Positions 34,354 to 42,725 of a stretch of DNA of 64,000 nt are shown here, in pieces (position 1 is the first letter of the stretch; every line of letters begins with the position of its first letter). The position numbers were made by a program, and so were the translations under genes. Origin of the DNA: Halovivax cerinus (GTDB lineage Archaea > Halobacteriota > Halobacteria > Halobacteriales > Natrialbaceae); the NCBI RefSeq assembly GCF_024498195.1, contig NZ_CP101824.1:2852001-2916000 (forward strand). Direction: 5' to 3'. Under the pieces are notes generated by a model, which was not told the origin of the DNA, made no database searches, and saw nothing but the letters and a program-made list of their open reading frames with translations.

Positions 34354-36165
34354 TCACCGATATCGGTCACTGCCGCTTCCAACTTCGTAGAGGACGAACT
34401 CGCCGTTCGAGACGTACCGGGCGGACCCGTCGTAGGACTCCAGGTCTTCCAGTGCGGCCGGGTCGTAGTTGAGTCCCCGGTAGAGTCCGTGCTCGCGGAC
34501 CGTGTCGAATTCGCTCACCGCGAGGAAGTACGGGTCTTCGTCCGCGTAGGCGTACTGGTAATCGCCAGCGTTGAACTCCGCCGCGTCGACGACACCCGTA
34601 CCCGGCCCGACGATACCCGCCTGAGCTGGGCTCATCGACTCGACGCCGTAGATGGCGTGGTTGAACCGGTACGTGGTGTAGCCGTACCCCGCGTAGGGCT
34701 GGTCGTCGGGTCCGTTCGTGATGGCGGTCTCGTACCCGTGGTAGGTCTCCTCGGAGACGTGCTGTGTCGGGCTGTATATGAACGGCGAGGCGAAGACCGT
34801 CGCCAGCGCGAGCACGAGACACGCGCCGAGCACGATGGCGACGAGGGCGTTCGGCACGGCCGCTGGCGCGTACCGGCTGGTCCAGCCGACGAGCCCCGTC
34901 AGGGCGATCGCGCCCACGATCGTCAGGACCACCGCGATGAACCCGACCTGCCTGAACGCCATGGTCGACGTTCCCAGGAAGTAGACGGCGACCATCGCTC
35001 CCAGCGGGAGCAGGGCGGCCCCGAGGTACGTTACGGTCGTTCGAGCCTCCGGGGCGGACCGGCTCCGCCCGATCCAGACGATGAGTACGTAACAGCCGGC
35101 GAACAGTCCGATCAGGCTGGTGACGAGAAAGAGTTTGGCGAACAGTTCCGGGACACTCCCGCCGATCTCGGCGAGAGAGGCACTCCGCTGACCGACCGCC
35201 TCCTCCCCGCCGACGTCCGCGCGAACGAGTCCGTACGCCAGTCCCAGGACCCCCTCGCGAAACCGCTCGTTCGCCAGGACCCAGACACCGAAAGCGCCGG
35301 CGAGGGCGGCAGTGTGGCCGTACGTCGTCGGGTGTTCCAGGATCGGGTGGGCCTCGTTCGAGCGGCGGCGGACGAGATACTGCACCCCCGTGATGCTCGC
35401 CAGCACGACGACCGCGCTGGCCATCTGCTGTGGGTGAATCAGCAGCAGGGTGAACCCGGTAAGGGCGATGAGCGCGCTGTAGGGCGACCCGACCAGGGGC
35501 AGGCGAACCGGCGGTCGACGGTAGAGGTAGGCGAAGACGGCGAAGAGGAAGACCGGCACGAAGAACAGGGCGTTCGTGTTGCTGTGTGCGCCCATGTGCG
35601 TCGCGACGTTGTTCACCGGGAGGACGAACCAGGCACAGACGGCGGCGATGCCGGCGGCGAGCGGGCGGTCTGTGACCGCGTAGACGATCAGCGGGACGAA
35701 CAGGACGAAGGGGACGAAGAGCACGACGACCGCGAGCATGAGCGCCCGCGGAACGTCGAACCCGCCCGCGACCGACAGGGCGGTGGCGACGCCGTGCAAT
35801 CCAGGATACAGGAGTTCGTGGGGCGCCAACGTTCCGGCGTGGAAGTCCCGCACCCAGCCAAGGTGGGTGAGACCGTCACCCATGCCGATGAAGAAGTACC
35901 CGCGGACGAGCGGCAGACTCACGATCGTGGTGACGACGAACCCCCCTAATCCGATACCGATCGCCTGGTGGAGTCCGCGCATAGAAAGCGCCATCGTCAC
36001 CGCGATCACGAGCGCGAGTCCGAACAGTATCCAGGTCGACGTGGGCGTTCCCGCGTAGATCGACGGTTCGTATCCGGTGGCTGGATTCGACCGAGCGATC
36101 AGTATCGCGGCGGCCAGTGCGACGAACCCGACGGTCAATACGGTGTTGGCGTGGAACTTACGCAT
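34354..36165 (-). CDS. Polytopic membrane protein of the surface-glycan locus
   Basis: This 603-residue protein starts from ATG 36165 (MRKFHANTVLTVGFVAL). Codons upstream encode an Arg/Pro-rich stretch that looks non-coding. About 12-13 transmembrane helices are seen. A conserved-looking GDGLTHLGWVRDFHAG loop follows the fourth or fifth helix, and a soluble C-terminal domain (about 490-603) carries YHGYETAITNGPDD and YGYTTYRFNHAIYGVE. The plan, with many helices and an early charged Asp/His loop, recalls GT-C glycosyltransferases or polysaccharide polymerases, but I cannot assign a family. It stands between surface-protein and glycan genes. A TAACAAA box lies 300 bases upstream. Confidence 0.75.
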   Translation of the reverse strand: MRKFHANTVLTVGFVALAAAILIARSNPATGYEPSIYAGTPTSTWILFGLALVIAVTMALSMRGLHQAIGIGLGGFVVTTIVSLPLVRGYFFIGMGDGLTHLGWVRDFHAGTLAPHELLYPGLHGVATALSVAGGFDVPRALMLAVVVLFVPFVLFVPLIVYAVTDRPLAAGIAAVCAWFVLPVNNVATHMGAHSNTNALFFVPVFLFAVFAYLYRRPPVRLPLVGSPYSALIALTGFTLLLIHPQQMASAVVVLASITGVQYLVRRRSNEAHPILEHPTTYGHTAALAGAFGVWVLANERFREGVLGLAYGLVRADVGGEEAVGQRSASLAEIGGSVPELFAKLFLVTSLIGLFAGCYVLIVWIGRSRSAPEARTTVTYLGAALLPLGAMVAVYFLGTSTMAFRQVGFIAVVLTIVGAIALTGLVGWTSRYAPAAVPNALVAIVLGACLVLALATVFASPFIYSPTQHVSEETYHGYETAITNGPDDQPYAGYGYTTYRFNHAIYGVESMSPAQAGIVGPGTGVVDAAEFNAGDYQYAYADEDPYFLAVSEFDTVREHGLYRGLNYDPAALEDLESYDGSARYVSNGEFVLYEVGSGSDRYR

Positions 36166-36436
36166 CTGTTGCCCCTCGTGACGGCCATCGTCCGTCGTCG
36201 TCTCGTCTCGTCGGACCCGACGGGGCGCTCGTACCGGTCCAGGTGGGTGTGAACGTCGACCGACCGCACGCACCACCATCGTCCGACGGATTGATCCAGT
36301 GGCTCGACGGACGCCTCGATCTCGTGTCACTGGGGCGGCGTCCGAGACGCCGTCCACCGACTCCGGGGGAGACGCCGTCTCTCCCGGTTCGTTCGCCGCG
36401 GCGGGCGGCACGCGGCTGATGGGCGACGAGACACAT
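36158..36436 (-). other. Possible leaderless upstream ORF of the membrane protein
   Basis: ATG 36436 lies 27 bases after a TAACAAA box (36464-36470). The 92-codon frame runs to TAA 36158-36160 and overlaps the 36165 start by 8 bases. The composition is Arg/Ser/Pro-rich, so it is weak as a protein. It could instead be a long 5' leader. Confidence 0.2.
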
Positions 36437-36463
36437 TCGTCTCGGTGCAAGCGTGGTCGGTCG

Positions 36464-36470
36464 TTTGTTA
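36464..36470 (-). promoter_or_regulatory. TAACAAA box upstream of the 36165 membrane gene
   Basis: TTTGTTA on the + strand, followed by TC as in the 22186 copy. The next ATG on the - strand (36436) is 27 bases away. The membrane-protein start at 36165 is about 300 bases away, so transcription would carry a long leader. Confidence 0.45.
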
Positions 36471-36634
36471 TCCCCAGACTAGCCGATCGTACGGTCGTCG
36501 ATCGCCACTGGCCGAGGCCGCCGGTTGCCGGTGGCCCGTCGCCTCCCGGCCAGCATCGATCTGGCTGTCACCGTTGACTGCGGGTACTTTTGGCGAATCC
36601 GGTGGTGTCCGTGGGTGGAGATACCGAGGACACG

Positions 36635-37942
36635 ATGTCAGAAATACGTATCGACGAGGTGCGAGTCGACGGGTCTGAGCTCGAGTGTATCGTCAGCGCG
36701 ACCGGCGATCTCGATCGGTTCGTCGCCCGGGAGTCGTTCCGGGTCTCGTACGACAGATCCATCGAGGGGGTTCCGCGCGCGATACTGGTGATCCCCGCGC
36801 TGGCCCAGCTCTGTCCGGTCGCCTGGGCCAGGGGTGGTGACGTTGCGGCACCGGTGGTCGACGAGCGGTTCGCCAGGTCACTCAGGGACGTCCGCGACGC
36901 GCTGCTCGACATGCACGACTTCATGGTGGGTGGGTCACTCCGCGCACCACGTACCGACCCGCCGGATCCGCCGGCCACTGACGAGAGCGGCCTCCTCTTT
37001 ACTGGTGGTGTCGACTCGACTGCGTCGTACGTCCGCCATCGGGGGGAGTCGCCGACGCTCGTGAGCGTTCGTGGGTGGACGATAACGCCGGATCCGTCGG
37101 ACGACAGGAAATGGGAGACGATGCGTGAGCGCGTCTCGGCGTTCGCCGATCCGCGCGGGCTGGAGACGGCGTTCGTCGAGTCGAACATGCTCCGCTTCCT
37201 CGATCACCCGATGTTGCTCGCTCACTACAAGCGCTACGTGGACGGCGCCTGGTACAGCTCGGTCGGACACGGTCTGGGACTTACGGGGCTGTGTGCGCCG
37301 CTCGCGTACGCGAGCGGGATGAATCACCTCTACGTCGCCGCCACCCACTGGGAGGGGATCGATCTCGCGTGGGGCTCCCGTCCAGACGTCGACGACAACG
37401 TCCGCTGGCGCGGGACGCAGTGTCACCACGACGGGTACGAACTGACGCGTCAGGAGCGCATCGATCTCCTCGCAGAGTACGCGGCGGATTCGTCCCACGA
37501 CCTCACTCTGCAGACGTGTAACGAACGCCTCTCCGGGAACTGCGGCCGGTGCGAGAAGTGCTACCGGACGGCCATCGGCCTGCGACTGGCCGGTCTCGAT
37601 CCGAACGAGCACGGCTACGCCTTCGCCGACGACGACTATCGGATCGTCCGGGAGGCGTTCGAGCAGGATCGCTGGGTGCTCGGTCTCGACGAGCGACACA
37701 TGTGGGAGGACATACGGAACCGGACACGTGAGACGCGCCCTCGATCGGCCCCGGAGCGCGACTTCTTCGACTGGCTCGACGCCGTCGACCTGGACGATCT
37801 CGTCGACGCGTCGAGTCCACCGCTCTCACACCGCGCCCTCCGGGCGGGCGCCCGAACGCTCCCGACGGGCGCGTACAGGCGTCTGTATCCGGTCTGGAAG
37901 GAAGTATCAGTCGTCGGACGGCGGCTCGTGGATTCGTCCTGA
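36635..37942 (+). CDS. PP-loop ATP pyrophosphatase with QueC-like zinc site
   Basis: This 435-residue protein starts from ATG 36635 (MSEIRIDEVRVDGSELEC). It carries a PP-loop, LLFTGGVDSTASYVRH, at about residues 120-135, the ATP-binding SGGxDS motif of N-type pyrophosphatases. Near residues 300-318 a cysteine cluster, CNERLSGNCGRCEKCYRT, resembles the zinc site of QueC-like 7-cyano-7-deazaguanine synthases. A GHGLGLTGLCAPLAYASG segment and a C-terminal extension of about 110 residues are extra. Its place between a membrane protein and a phosphodiesterase in a glycan locus suggests an amidation or adenylation step on a sugar or surface precursor rather than tRNA base synthesis. This is inference. 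Confidence 0.8.
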   Translation: MSEIRIDEVRVDGSELECIVSATGDLDRFVARESFRVSYDRSIEGVPRAILVIPALAQLCPVAWARGGDVAAPVVDERFARSLRDVRDALLDMHDFMVGGSLRAPRTDPPDPPATDESGLLFTGGVDSTASYVRHRGESPTLVSVRGWTITPDPSDDRKWETMRERVSAFADPRGLETAFVESNMLRFLDHPMLLAHYKRYVDGAWYSSVGHGLGLTGLCAPLAYASGMNHLYVAATHWEGIDLAWGSRPDVDDNVRWRGTQCHHDGYELTRQERIDLLAEYAADSSHDLTLQTCNERLSGNCGRCEKCYRTAIGLRLAGLDPNEHGYAFADDDYRIVREAFEQDRWVLGLDERHMWEDIRNRTRETRPRSAPERDFFDWLDAVDLDDLVDASSPPLSHRALRAGARTLPTGAYRRLYPVWKEVSVVGRRLVDSS

Positions 37943-37987
37943 GCAGTCGTCTCGGCACCGCCGTCTCGCGCAGTCGCAGAATCGGCG

Positions 37988-39580
37988 CTACTCCATGTAC
38001 CCGAGACCCCTGAGTCGGGTCTCGACGTCGGAGAAATCGTCGTCGACGGAACCGTCGGTCTCGGGTGCGGAGACGTCGTGTCGACGGACTTTGGTGCTCG
38101 CCGGCTGCGAGCCTCGATCGAACGCGTCGAAGAGGACGCGCCCGTCGGCGCTCGCCGGGACCGGTTCGTCGAGAGCGTGGAGGATCGTCGGTGCGACGTC
38201 GACCACGCGAGCGCCGCGAAGCGTCGCGCCTGCGTCCATCGCCTCGCCACGGCACAACATGATCCCGGTGCTCTCGTGACTGGCCACAGTGGAACCCGTC
38301 TCGCCGAAGGGTTCGTCGGTGATGGCGTTACGCGTCTCGTATCCGGAGCGTCCGTTCACCACGAGATCGGGAGCGCTATCGTCCGTCGGGAAGAGTTCAT
38401 CGCCGTCGAACACGCGGAGTATCGGTTCCTCCGAGTCGGGGTCGGTCACGGACTCGAAGAGGTCGGTCAGGTCCGACTTGAGCGCGGGGACAGCTCGCGG
38501 TTCGACCGTTCCGTGCGCGAACCGGTCGGTGTCGTTGACGTACACGTTTCCGGCGTCGTGCACGAACGCCGTCGTGTGCGCGTAGTCGACGTCGTAGAGG
38601 GCGTGATCCCCGGGGATCGACTCGGCGACCGAGTCGACGAGTCCTCTGGGGAGCGCTGTCGCCAGTCGTTGCTCAGAGATGCCGACCGTCTCGAGCATGG
38701 ATGTCACCCGATCTCTGGTGATACCGAGCCTGGAGAGGGCCCCTCTCGTACCCTCGTCTTCCCGTCTGGTGAGGTAGCCTGCCTCCTCGAGGAAGTGATT
38801 CACGTAGACGAGCGATGCTATCTCGCCGAAGCCGTGGTCCGACACGACGTAGAGGTCGGCGCCACACTCGTCTACGTACTCCATCACACCGCCCAGAACC
38901 TCGTCGAGCTCCCGGTAGTGCGCTCTGAGCCGCTCTTCGTCCCAGACGAGGTGTTGAAATCGATCCGGTGCGGTGAAGACGAAGAAGCAAAGGCGCCAGT
39001 CCGGGGTTCGATCCAGCAGCAGGTCGAGCGCCGCGCGTCGATCGTCCAGCACGTCGCCGACGGCTGCCTCGAACGCGTCGAGGTCGTCCGCGTACGACGG
39101 ATAGTCGAGGCTGATCCGATACGACGGGATCTCCGCTGCGATCTCTTCGGCGAGTTCGGGCGGGTGCGTGAACGTGGCGTCGGTCGACGGGGTCATCATC
39201 CCGGAGACGATGGAGCCGTCGATCTCGTCCGGTGGGTACGTCAGGGGGACGTTCCCGACGATGGCGGGCGAGAGCTGGTGCCAGAGTGACGGTTGTCTGA
39301 CGTCCTGGCTGGTGTACATGCGGTGCGTGTACTCCGGAGAGAGCTTCTGGAAGCCATATATTCCGTGTTTGTCCGGCCACACGCCGGTCGCGATCGAGGG
39401 CCACGCGAGCGGCGTCGTCGGTGGTCGCGTACTCTCGAGTGGGCCGGCCGCCCCTTCGGCCCGAAGGCGGGCGAAGTTCGGGAGCGTACCGTCGTCGGTC
39501 CACCGATCGATAAACCGCCATGGGACGCCGTCGAGACCGAGAACGAACGCTCGTCCGGTCCCTGCTGTCGAGCCTGACAT
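37988..39580 (-). CDS. Alkaline-phosphatase-superfamily phosphodiesterase 2
   Basis: This 530-residue paralogue of the 22161 protein has AFVLGLDGVPWRFI, RPPTTPLAWPSIATGVWPDKHGIYGF (nucleophile region), IVGNVPLTYPPDE and LYVVSDHGFGEI (metal Asp-His). It ends ETRLRGLGYME, matching the DRLSDLGYL ending of the first, which marks the same subfamily. No signal peptide is seen, so it is probably cytoplasmic. It is convergent with the PP-loop gene (45 bases between stops). A TAACAAA box lies 56 bases before ATG 39580. The likely role is hydrolysis of a phosphodiester in glycan precursor metabolism. Confidence 0.85.
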   Translation of the reverse strand: MSGSTAGTGRAFVLGLDGVPWRFIDRWTDDGTLPNFARLRAEGAAGPLESTRPPTTPLAWPSIATGVWPDKHGIYGFQKLSPEYTHRMYTSQDVRQPSLWHQLSPAIVGNVPLTYPPDEIDGSIVSGMMTPSTDATFTHPPELAEEIAAEIPSYRISLDYPSYADDLDAFEAAVGDVLDDRRAALDLLLDRTPDWRLCFFVFTAPDRFQHLVWDEERLRAHYRELDEVLGGVMEYVDECGADLYVVSDHGFGEIASLVYVNHFLEEAGYLTRREDEGTRGALSRLGITRDRVTSMLETVGISEQRLATALPRGLVDSVAESIPGDHALYDVDYAHTTAFVHDAGNVYVNDTDRFAHGTVEPRAVPALKSDLTDLFESVTDPDSEEPILRVFDGDELFPTDDSAPDLVVNGRSGYETRNAITDEPFGETGSTVASHESTGIMLCRGEAMDAGATLRGARVVDVAPTILHALDEPVPASADGRVLFDAFDRGSQPASTKVRRHDVSAPETDGSVDDDFSDVETRLRGLGYME

Positions 39581-39919
39581 GTGATCTCTCGAGGTGCACC
39601 TGCACCTGCTACCGGCCGAGTTGGTATCGCGGCGGTTTTGTTAAGGGGGCGCTGTGATGTCGGACGTCCGTGGAGTCTGTTCGACAGGACGGACCGCCAG
39701 GTCGACTGGTTCGCGATCGATCGACTGGACCCGCCCGCCGGCCGTCGGAATCGGAGTGATCCGCGTCTCGTCGGGTCGCCGTGTTCCGGGCATCGACTCA
39801 CCCGTCGTTCGTGACGGTTTCCGGCCCCGTTTGCCTCGCATACGCTTCACACGCCAGTCATAACAAACCGCTTCCCCCGCGGTCTGTTGGTATGTCCGTC
39901 TATCCAGAGGCGATGGACC
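39581..39919. promoter_or_regulatory. Divergent promoter region with two facing TAACAAA boxes
   Basis: About 340 bases separate the divergent phosphodiesterase and deacetylase genes. TTTGTTA lies at 39637-39643 (for the - gene) and TAACAAA at 39861-39867 (for the + gene), so both directions use the same box. Between them no gene or repeat is recognised. From the second box, an ATG at 39892 (24 bases away) opens an 11-codon frame ending TAG 39925-39927. Confidence 0.5.
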
Positions 39920-40870
39920 GTGGGTAGCATCGTCATCTCTATCGACGCGGAACTCGGCTGGGGTTTTCACGACCTCCGTCGCGTCCCGGCGGGACGCGTC
40001 GAGAACGCTCGCTGGGGCTGGGAGTCGACGCACGAGCTGTTGGACCGATACGACGTGCCAGCCACCTGGGCCGTGGTCGGTCACCTGCTCCTGGAGGAGT
40101 GCGACGGCCGGCACCTGGATCACCCGACGCCGCCCGGCTGGTTCGAGCGGGAGCGGACGGTCTGGGCCGACCGTCCGGATCTCAGATTCGCACCCGACCT
40201 CGTCGACCGGATCGTCGACTCGTCGGTCGAGCACGAACTGGCCGCACACTCGTTCTCACACGTCCTGTTCGGCGACGACGAAACGACGCCGGCGATCGCC
40301 CGGGCGGAGTGTCGCCGCTCGAAGGCCGTCGCAGCGGAGTGGGGGCTCGATTTCGACTCGTTCGTCTTTCCCCGAAACGACGTCGGCCATCGAGACGCCC
40401 TCGCCGAAACCGGGTTCTCCGTCTACCGCGGCCGCACGTCGCTTCCGGAGGGTGCCTCGAGCGTCCTCTCGACGCTCGCACGGGACGAATCCCTACTCGT
40501 CGAACCGCAACTCGACCGTCACGGACTCGTCGACGTTCCGGCATCCGTCTTCCTCTTCGGTTTCGAGGGAGCGATCAGGCGCGCTGCACAGCGTATCTGG
40601 AGCGATCCGATGGTCGAACTCGCACGACGAGGGATCGATCAGGCCGCCGCCAGCGATGGGCTGTTCCACCTCTGGTTGCACCCGAACAATCTCACGACGC
40701 CCGCCGACGTCGACCGACTCGAGCGTGTCCTCGAACACGTCACTCACCGACGAGCAGACGGCCAGCTCAGGGTCGAGACGATGCGAACGGTCGGCGAGCG
40801 TGTTCGGTCTGCGCACTCGCCCGTCGTGGACGGCGATCAGACCCGTTCGCGGTCGGTCCAGCGACTGTGA
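39920..40870 (+). CDS. Polysaccharide deacetylase family protein
   Basis: This 316-residue protein starts at GTG 39920 (MGSIVISIDAELGWGFHDL). The opening SIDAE holds the catalytic and metal-site Asp of NodB-type deacetylases. HLLLEECDGRHLDHPTPPGW, LAAHSFSHVLFGDDETTP (metal histidines in HSFSH) and FVFPRNDVGHRDALAETGF follow, and a late FHLWLHPNNLTTP carries the final active-site histidine. It probably removes N-acetyl groups from a polysaccharide precursor. The start is open to doubt. ATG 39892 sits at ideal distance from the TAACAAA box, and deleting one G of 39922-39924 would fuse MSVYPEAMDRG to the domain. Confidence 0.8.
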   Translation: MGSIVISIDAELGWGFHDLRRVPAGRVENARWGWESTHELLDRYDVPATWAVVGHLLLEECDGRHLDHPTPPGWFERERTVWADRPDLRFAPDLVDRIVDSSVEHELAAHSFSHVLFGDDETTPAIARAECRRSKAVAAEWGLDFDSFVFPRNDVGHRDALAETGFSVYRGRTSLPEGASSVLSTLARDESLLVEPQLDRHGLVDVPASVFLFGFEGAIRRAAQRIWSDPMVELARRGIDQAAASDGLFHLWLHPNNLTTPADVDRLERVLEHVTHRRADGQLRVETMRTVGERVRSAHSPVVDGDQTRSRSVQRL

Positions 40871-40949
40871 CGACGGTCGGTGTACGCCGACTGGCTTCGG
40901 TTCGCCGACTCGCTGGACCCGATTCGCCGACTCGTTCGCGTCGGTTCGC
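40871..40949. repeat. Short imperfect repeat between convergent genes
   Basis: The 79-base gap between the convergent deacetylase and glycosyltransferase genes contains three or four imperfect copies of a TTCGCCGACTCG-like unit (from about 40898 to 40955). This is another small intergenic repeat at a convergent junction. Confidence 0.4.
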
Positions 40950-41924
40950 TCACTCGTGTCGCATGTCGGCGGTCACCGCGTTCCGATCCGACGGAGACTC
41001 GCGGGTTCCGAGGGCCCGCAGATATACCTCGTAGACCGCGTCCGTCGTCCGATCGAGGCTCAGTGACTGGACCGCCCGACGTCCGTTCGAGCGCCGGTCG
41101 GACCGCAGGACCTCCTCGAGGCCGTTCGAAAGCGCCCGATCTGACTCGGCGACGACGGCGGGTTCGACGTCGGCGAGCCGGCTGGGGACGTCACCGACCG
41201 GCGTCGAGACGACCGGCAGTTCGCACGCCATTGCCTCCTTCACCGCGTTTGGCGACCCTTCGCTCCGCGACGTGAGCAAGAGCGCGTCCGCCGCGGCCAT
41301 GTACGTCGGCATTCGGTCGTGCGGGACTCCCGAGATCGTTCGAAGCCGGACCGGTTCCCGAAACCGATCCCCGACCGTCTCGACGATGCGTTCGGCCCGA
41401 GGGTAGTTCTTCACCGATCTGGACGGTGCGTACGGAAAGAGGACGTCGTACCCCGGTTCGGTCCAGCCCACCGCCGACCGCGCTTCGTCGCGATCGCGAG
41501 GCGCGAACGTCGACAGGTCGATTCCGTCGGGGACGACGTGCGCGTCGACGTCGAGCTCGCGGGCCATCGTGGACGACATGACGATAACCTCCTCACAGTG
41601 GCGTGCACACACGCGACTGAGCGGCGCGATCGATCCGTTGAGGTCTGAACCCCACAGCGAGAGGACTACCGGAACCCGACGCTGGCACAGTGCTGCAGGA
41701 GCGACCAGTCCGTAGTGGGCGTGAACGAGATCGTACGACGGATCGAGTGTATTCCTGACGTGGGTCAGGAACCGGAGGTAGTCGACCGGCGACCGACCGC
41801 CCGTCGACGTCGGGTCGCCGGGGACGGCCAGGACGGTCGTCTCGACGCCGCGGTCCGAAAGTGCCTCGATCTGCTGCGTCATGAAGGGCGCCTCCTCGTT
41901 CGTCGTGAGCGTCAACACCCGCAT
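40950..41924 (-). CDS. GT4-family glycosyltransferase
   Basis: This 324-residue protein starts from ATG 41924 (MRVLTLTTNEEAPFMTQQIEAL), 27 bases after a TAACAAA box. Longer in-frame starts (41963, 42029) are unlikely because they lie on the far side of the box. It has the GT-B two-domain plan: an N-terminal donor-side domain with LVHAHYGLVAPAAL and LSLWGSDLNG, and a C-terminal domain with HVVPDGIDLSTFAP, then DALLLTSRSEGSPNAVKEAMACELPVVSTPVGDVP, which contains the E-x7-E nucleotide-sugar binding motif. It adds a sugar to the growing glycan. The acceptor is unknown. Confidence 0.88.
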   Translation of the reverse strand: MRVLTLTTNEEAPFMTQQIEALSDRGVETTVLAVPGDPTSTGGRSPVDYLRFLTHVRNTLDPSYDLVHAHYGLVAPAALCQRRVPVVLSLWGSDLNGSIAPLSRVCARHCEEVIVMSSTMARELDVDAHVVPDGIDLSTFAPRDRDEARSAVGWTEPGYDVLFPYAPSRSVKNYPRAERIVETVGDRFREPVRLRTISGVPHDRMPTYMAAADALLLTSRSEGSPNAVKEAMACELPVVSTPVGDVPSRLADVEPAVVAESDRALSNGLEEVLRSDRRSNGRRAVQSLSLDRTTDAVYEVYLRALGTRESPSDRNAVTADMRHE

Positions 41925-41951
41925 CGGCGAGCGACGACGCATCGTTGCGGC

Positions 41952-41958
41952 TTTGTTA
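41952..41958 (-). promoter_or_regulatory. TAACAAA box of the glycosyltransferase gene
   Basis: TTTGTTA on the + strand, 27 bases before ATG 41924 on the - strand. The flanking GC after the box (TAACAAAGCC) is shared with the copies at 22186 and 47002. Confidence 0.55.
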
Positions 41959-42155
41959 GCCATTCCGTGCACACGTCGTATCCACGTCGAACAGCGGCCT
42001 TGGCCGGCGTGGTTGTCGGGAAGGCGCAACCGGTGAGTGGGCGGATGCGGTCGCGGTGGAGGGGTTTCCGTCAGTGGTCACCGGTCGTAATCATTCGATG
42101 ATAACGCGAGAAACCTTTAACGTGTCGTTCGGTGAAGCGGTGATAGTCAGATCGC

Positions 42156-42410
42156 ATGACACTCGTTGAGTACATCGCCGACCTGCTCGCGACGTCCCGA
42201 CGATCGCCCTCGGCGCCGGAGCGGCGGGAGTCGTCCCGCGTCGTCGGGCCCGTCTCAGAACCCAGAACGGCGCGATCCGGTGGGCCGGACGACGATCCGG
42301 AGTCGACGATCGTCTACGAGTGTCGGCGCTGCGGGACGACGGTTTCCTCCGAAACCTCCGCGTGTCCACGCTGTGAGCGGGGTACGATAGCCGCCTATCC
42401 GGTCTCCTGA
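42156..42410 (+). CDS. Small zinc-ribbon protein
   Basis: This 84-residue protein has an N-terminal amphipathic segment (MTLVEYIADLLATS), a flexible Ser/Arg/Pro-rich linker, and a C-terminal zinc ribbon with paired cysteines: YECRRCGTTV and ACPRCERG. A CTTTAAC element about 40 bases before ATG 42156 could be its promoter. The layout resembles short haloarchaeal zinc-ribbon proteins found singly in many genomes. A role in nucleic-acid or protein binding is likely but unproven. Confidence 0.7.
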   Translation: MTLVEYIADLLATSRRSPSAPERRESSRVVGPVSEPRTARSGGPDDDPESTIVYECRRCGTTVSSETSACPRCERGTIAAYPVS

Positions 42411-42725
42411 CGCGGAGATCGGGATCTCGGTCAGAATTCGTCCCTCGTCACGGCGCCATGGTGAGCAGTCGGAGTCCGACGCCGAGCGTGCGTATCGGCG
42501 GTGTCGAGCGCAACGGGGAGGACGTGGCTGGGAGCCCGGATTTGGCTGTGCCACGATCGAACGTGATCACACGCGGGTCTCGAAGTAAGTCGTCGTCGAC
42601 CACGAGATTTCGGCCCCATTCCGTCGCGCGACATCGGACAGTGGTCGTCACCCGACCCCTCTCGTCGTCTCGTGACGACCGATCGTCGTCAGGTCTCAGG
42701 TGATGGTCGATCGCGCATTCTCCGT
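42411..42725. other. Gene-free gap beside the nucleotide-sugar operon
   Basis: About 315 bases lie between the convergent zinc-ribbon gene and the end of the dehydrogenase gene. Open frames are short and Arg/Ser-rich on both strands. I see no repeat, RNA or conserved motif. Confidence 0.45.

Noticed and set aside
34270-35949. 559-residue + strand frame
   Set aside because: It is antisense to a polytopic membrane protein whose hydrophobic pattern is continuous; the + frame is a hydrophilic shadow.
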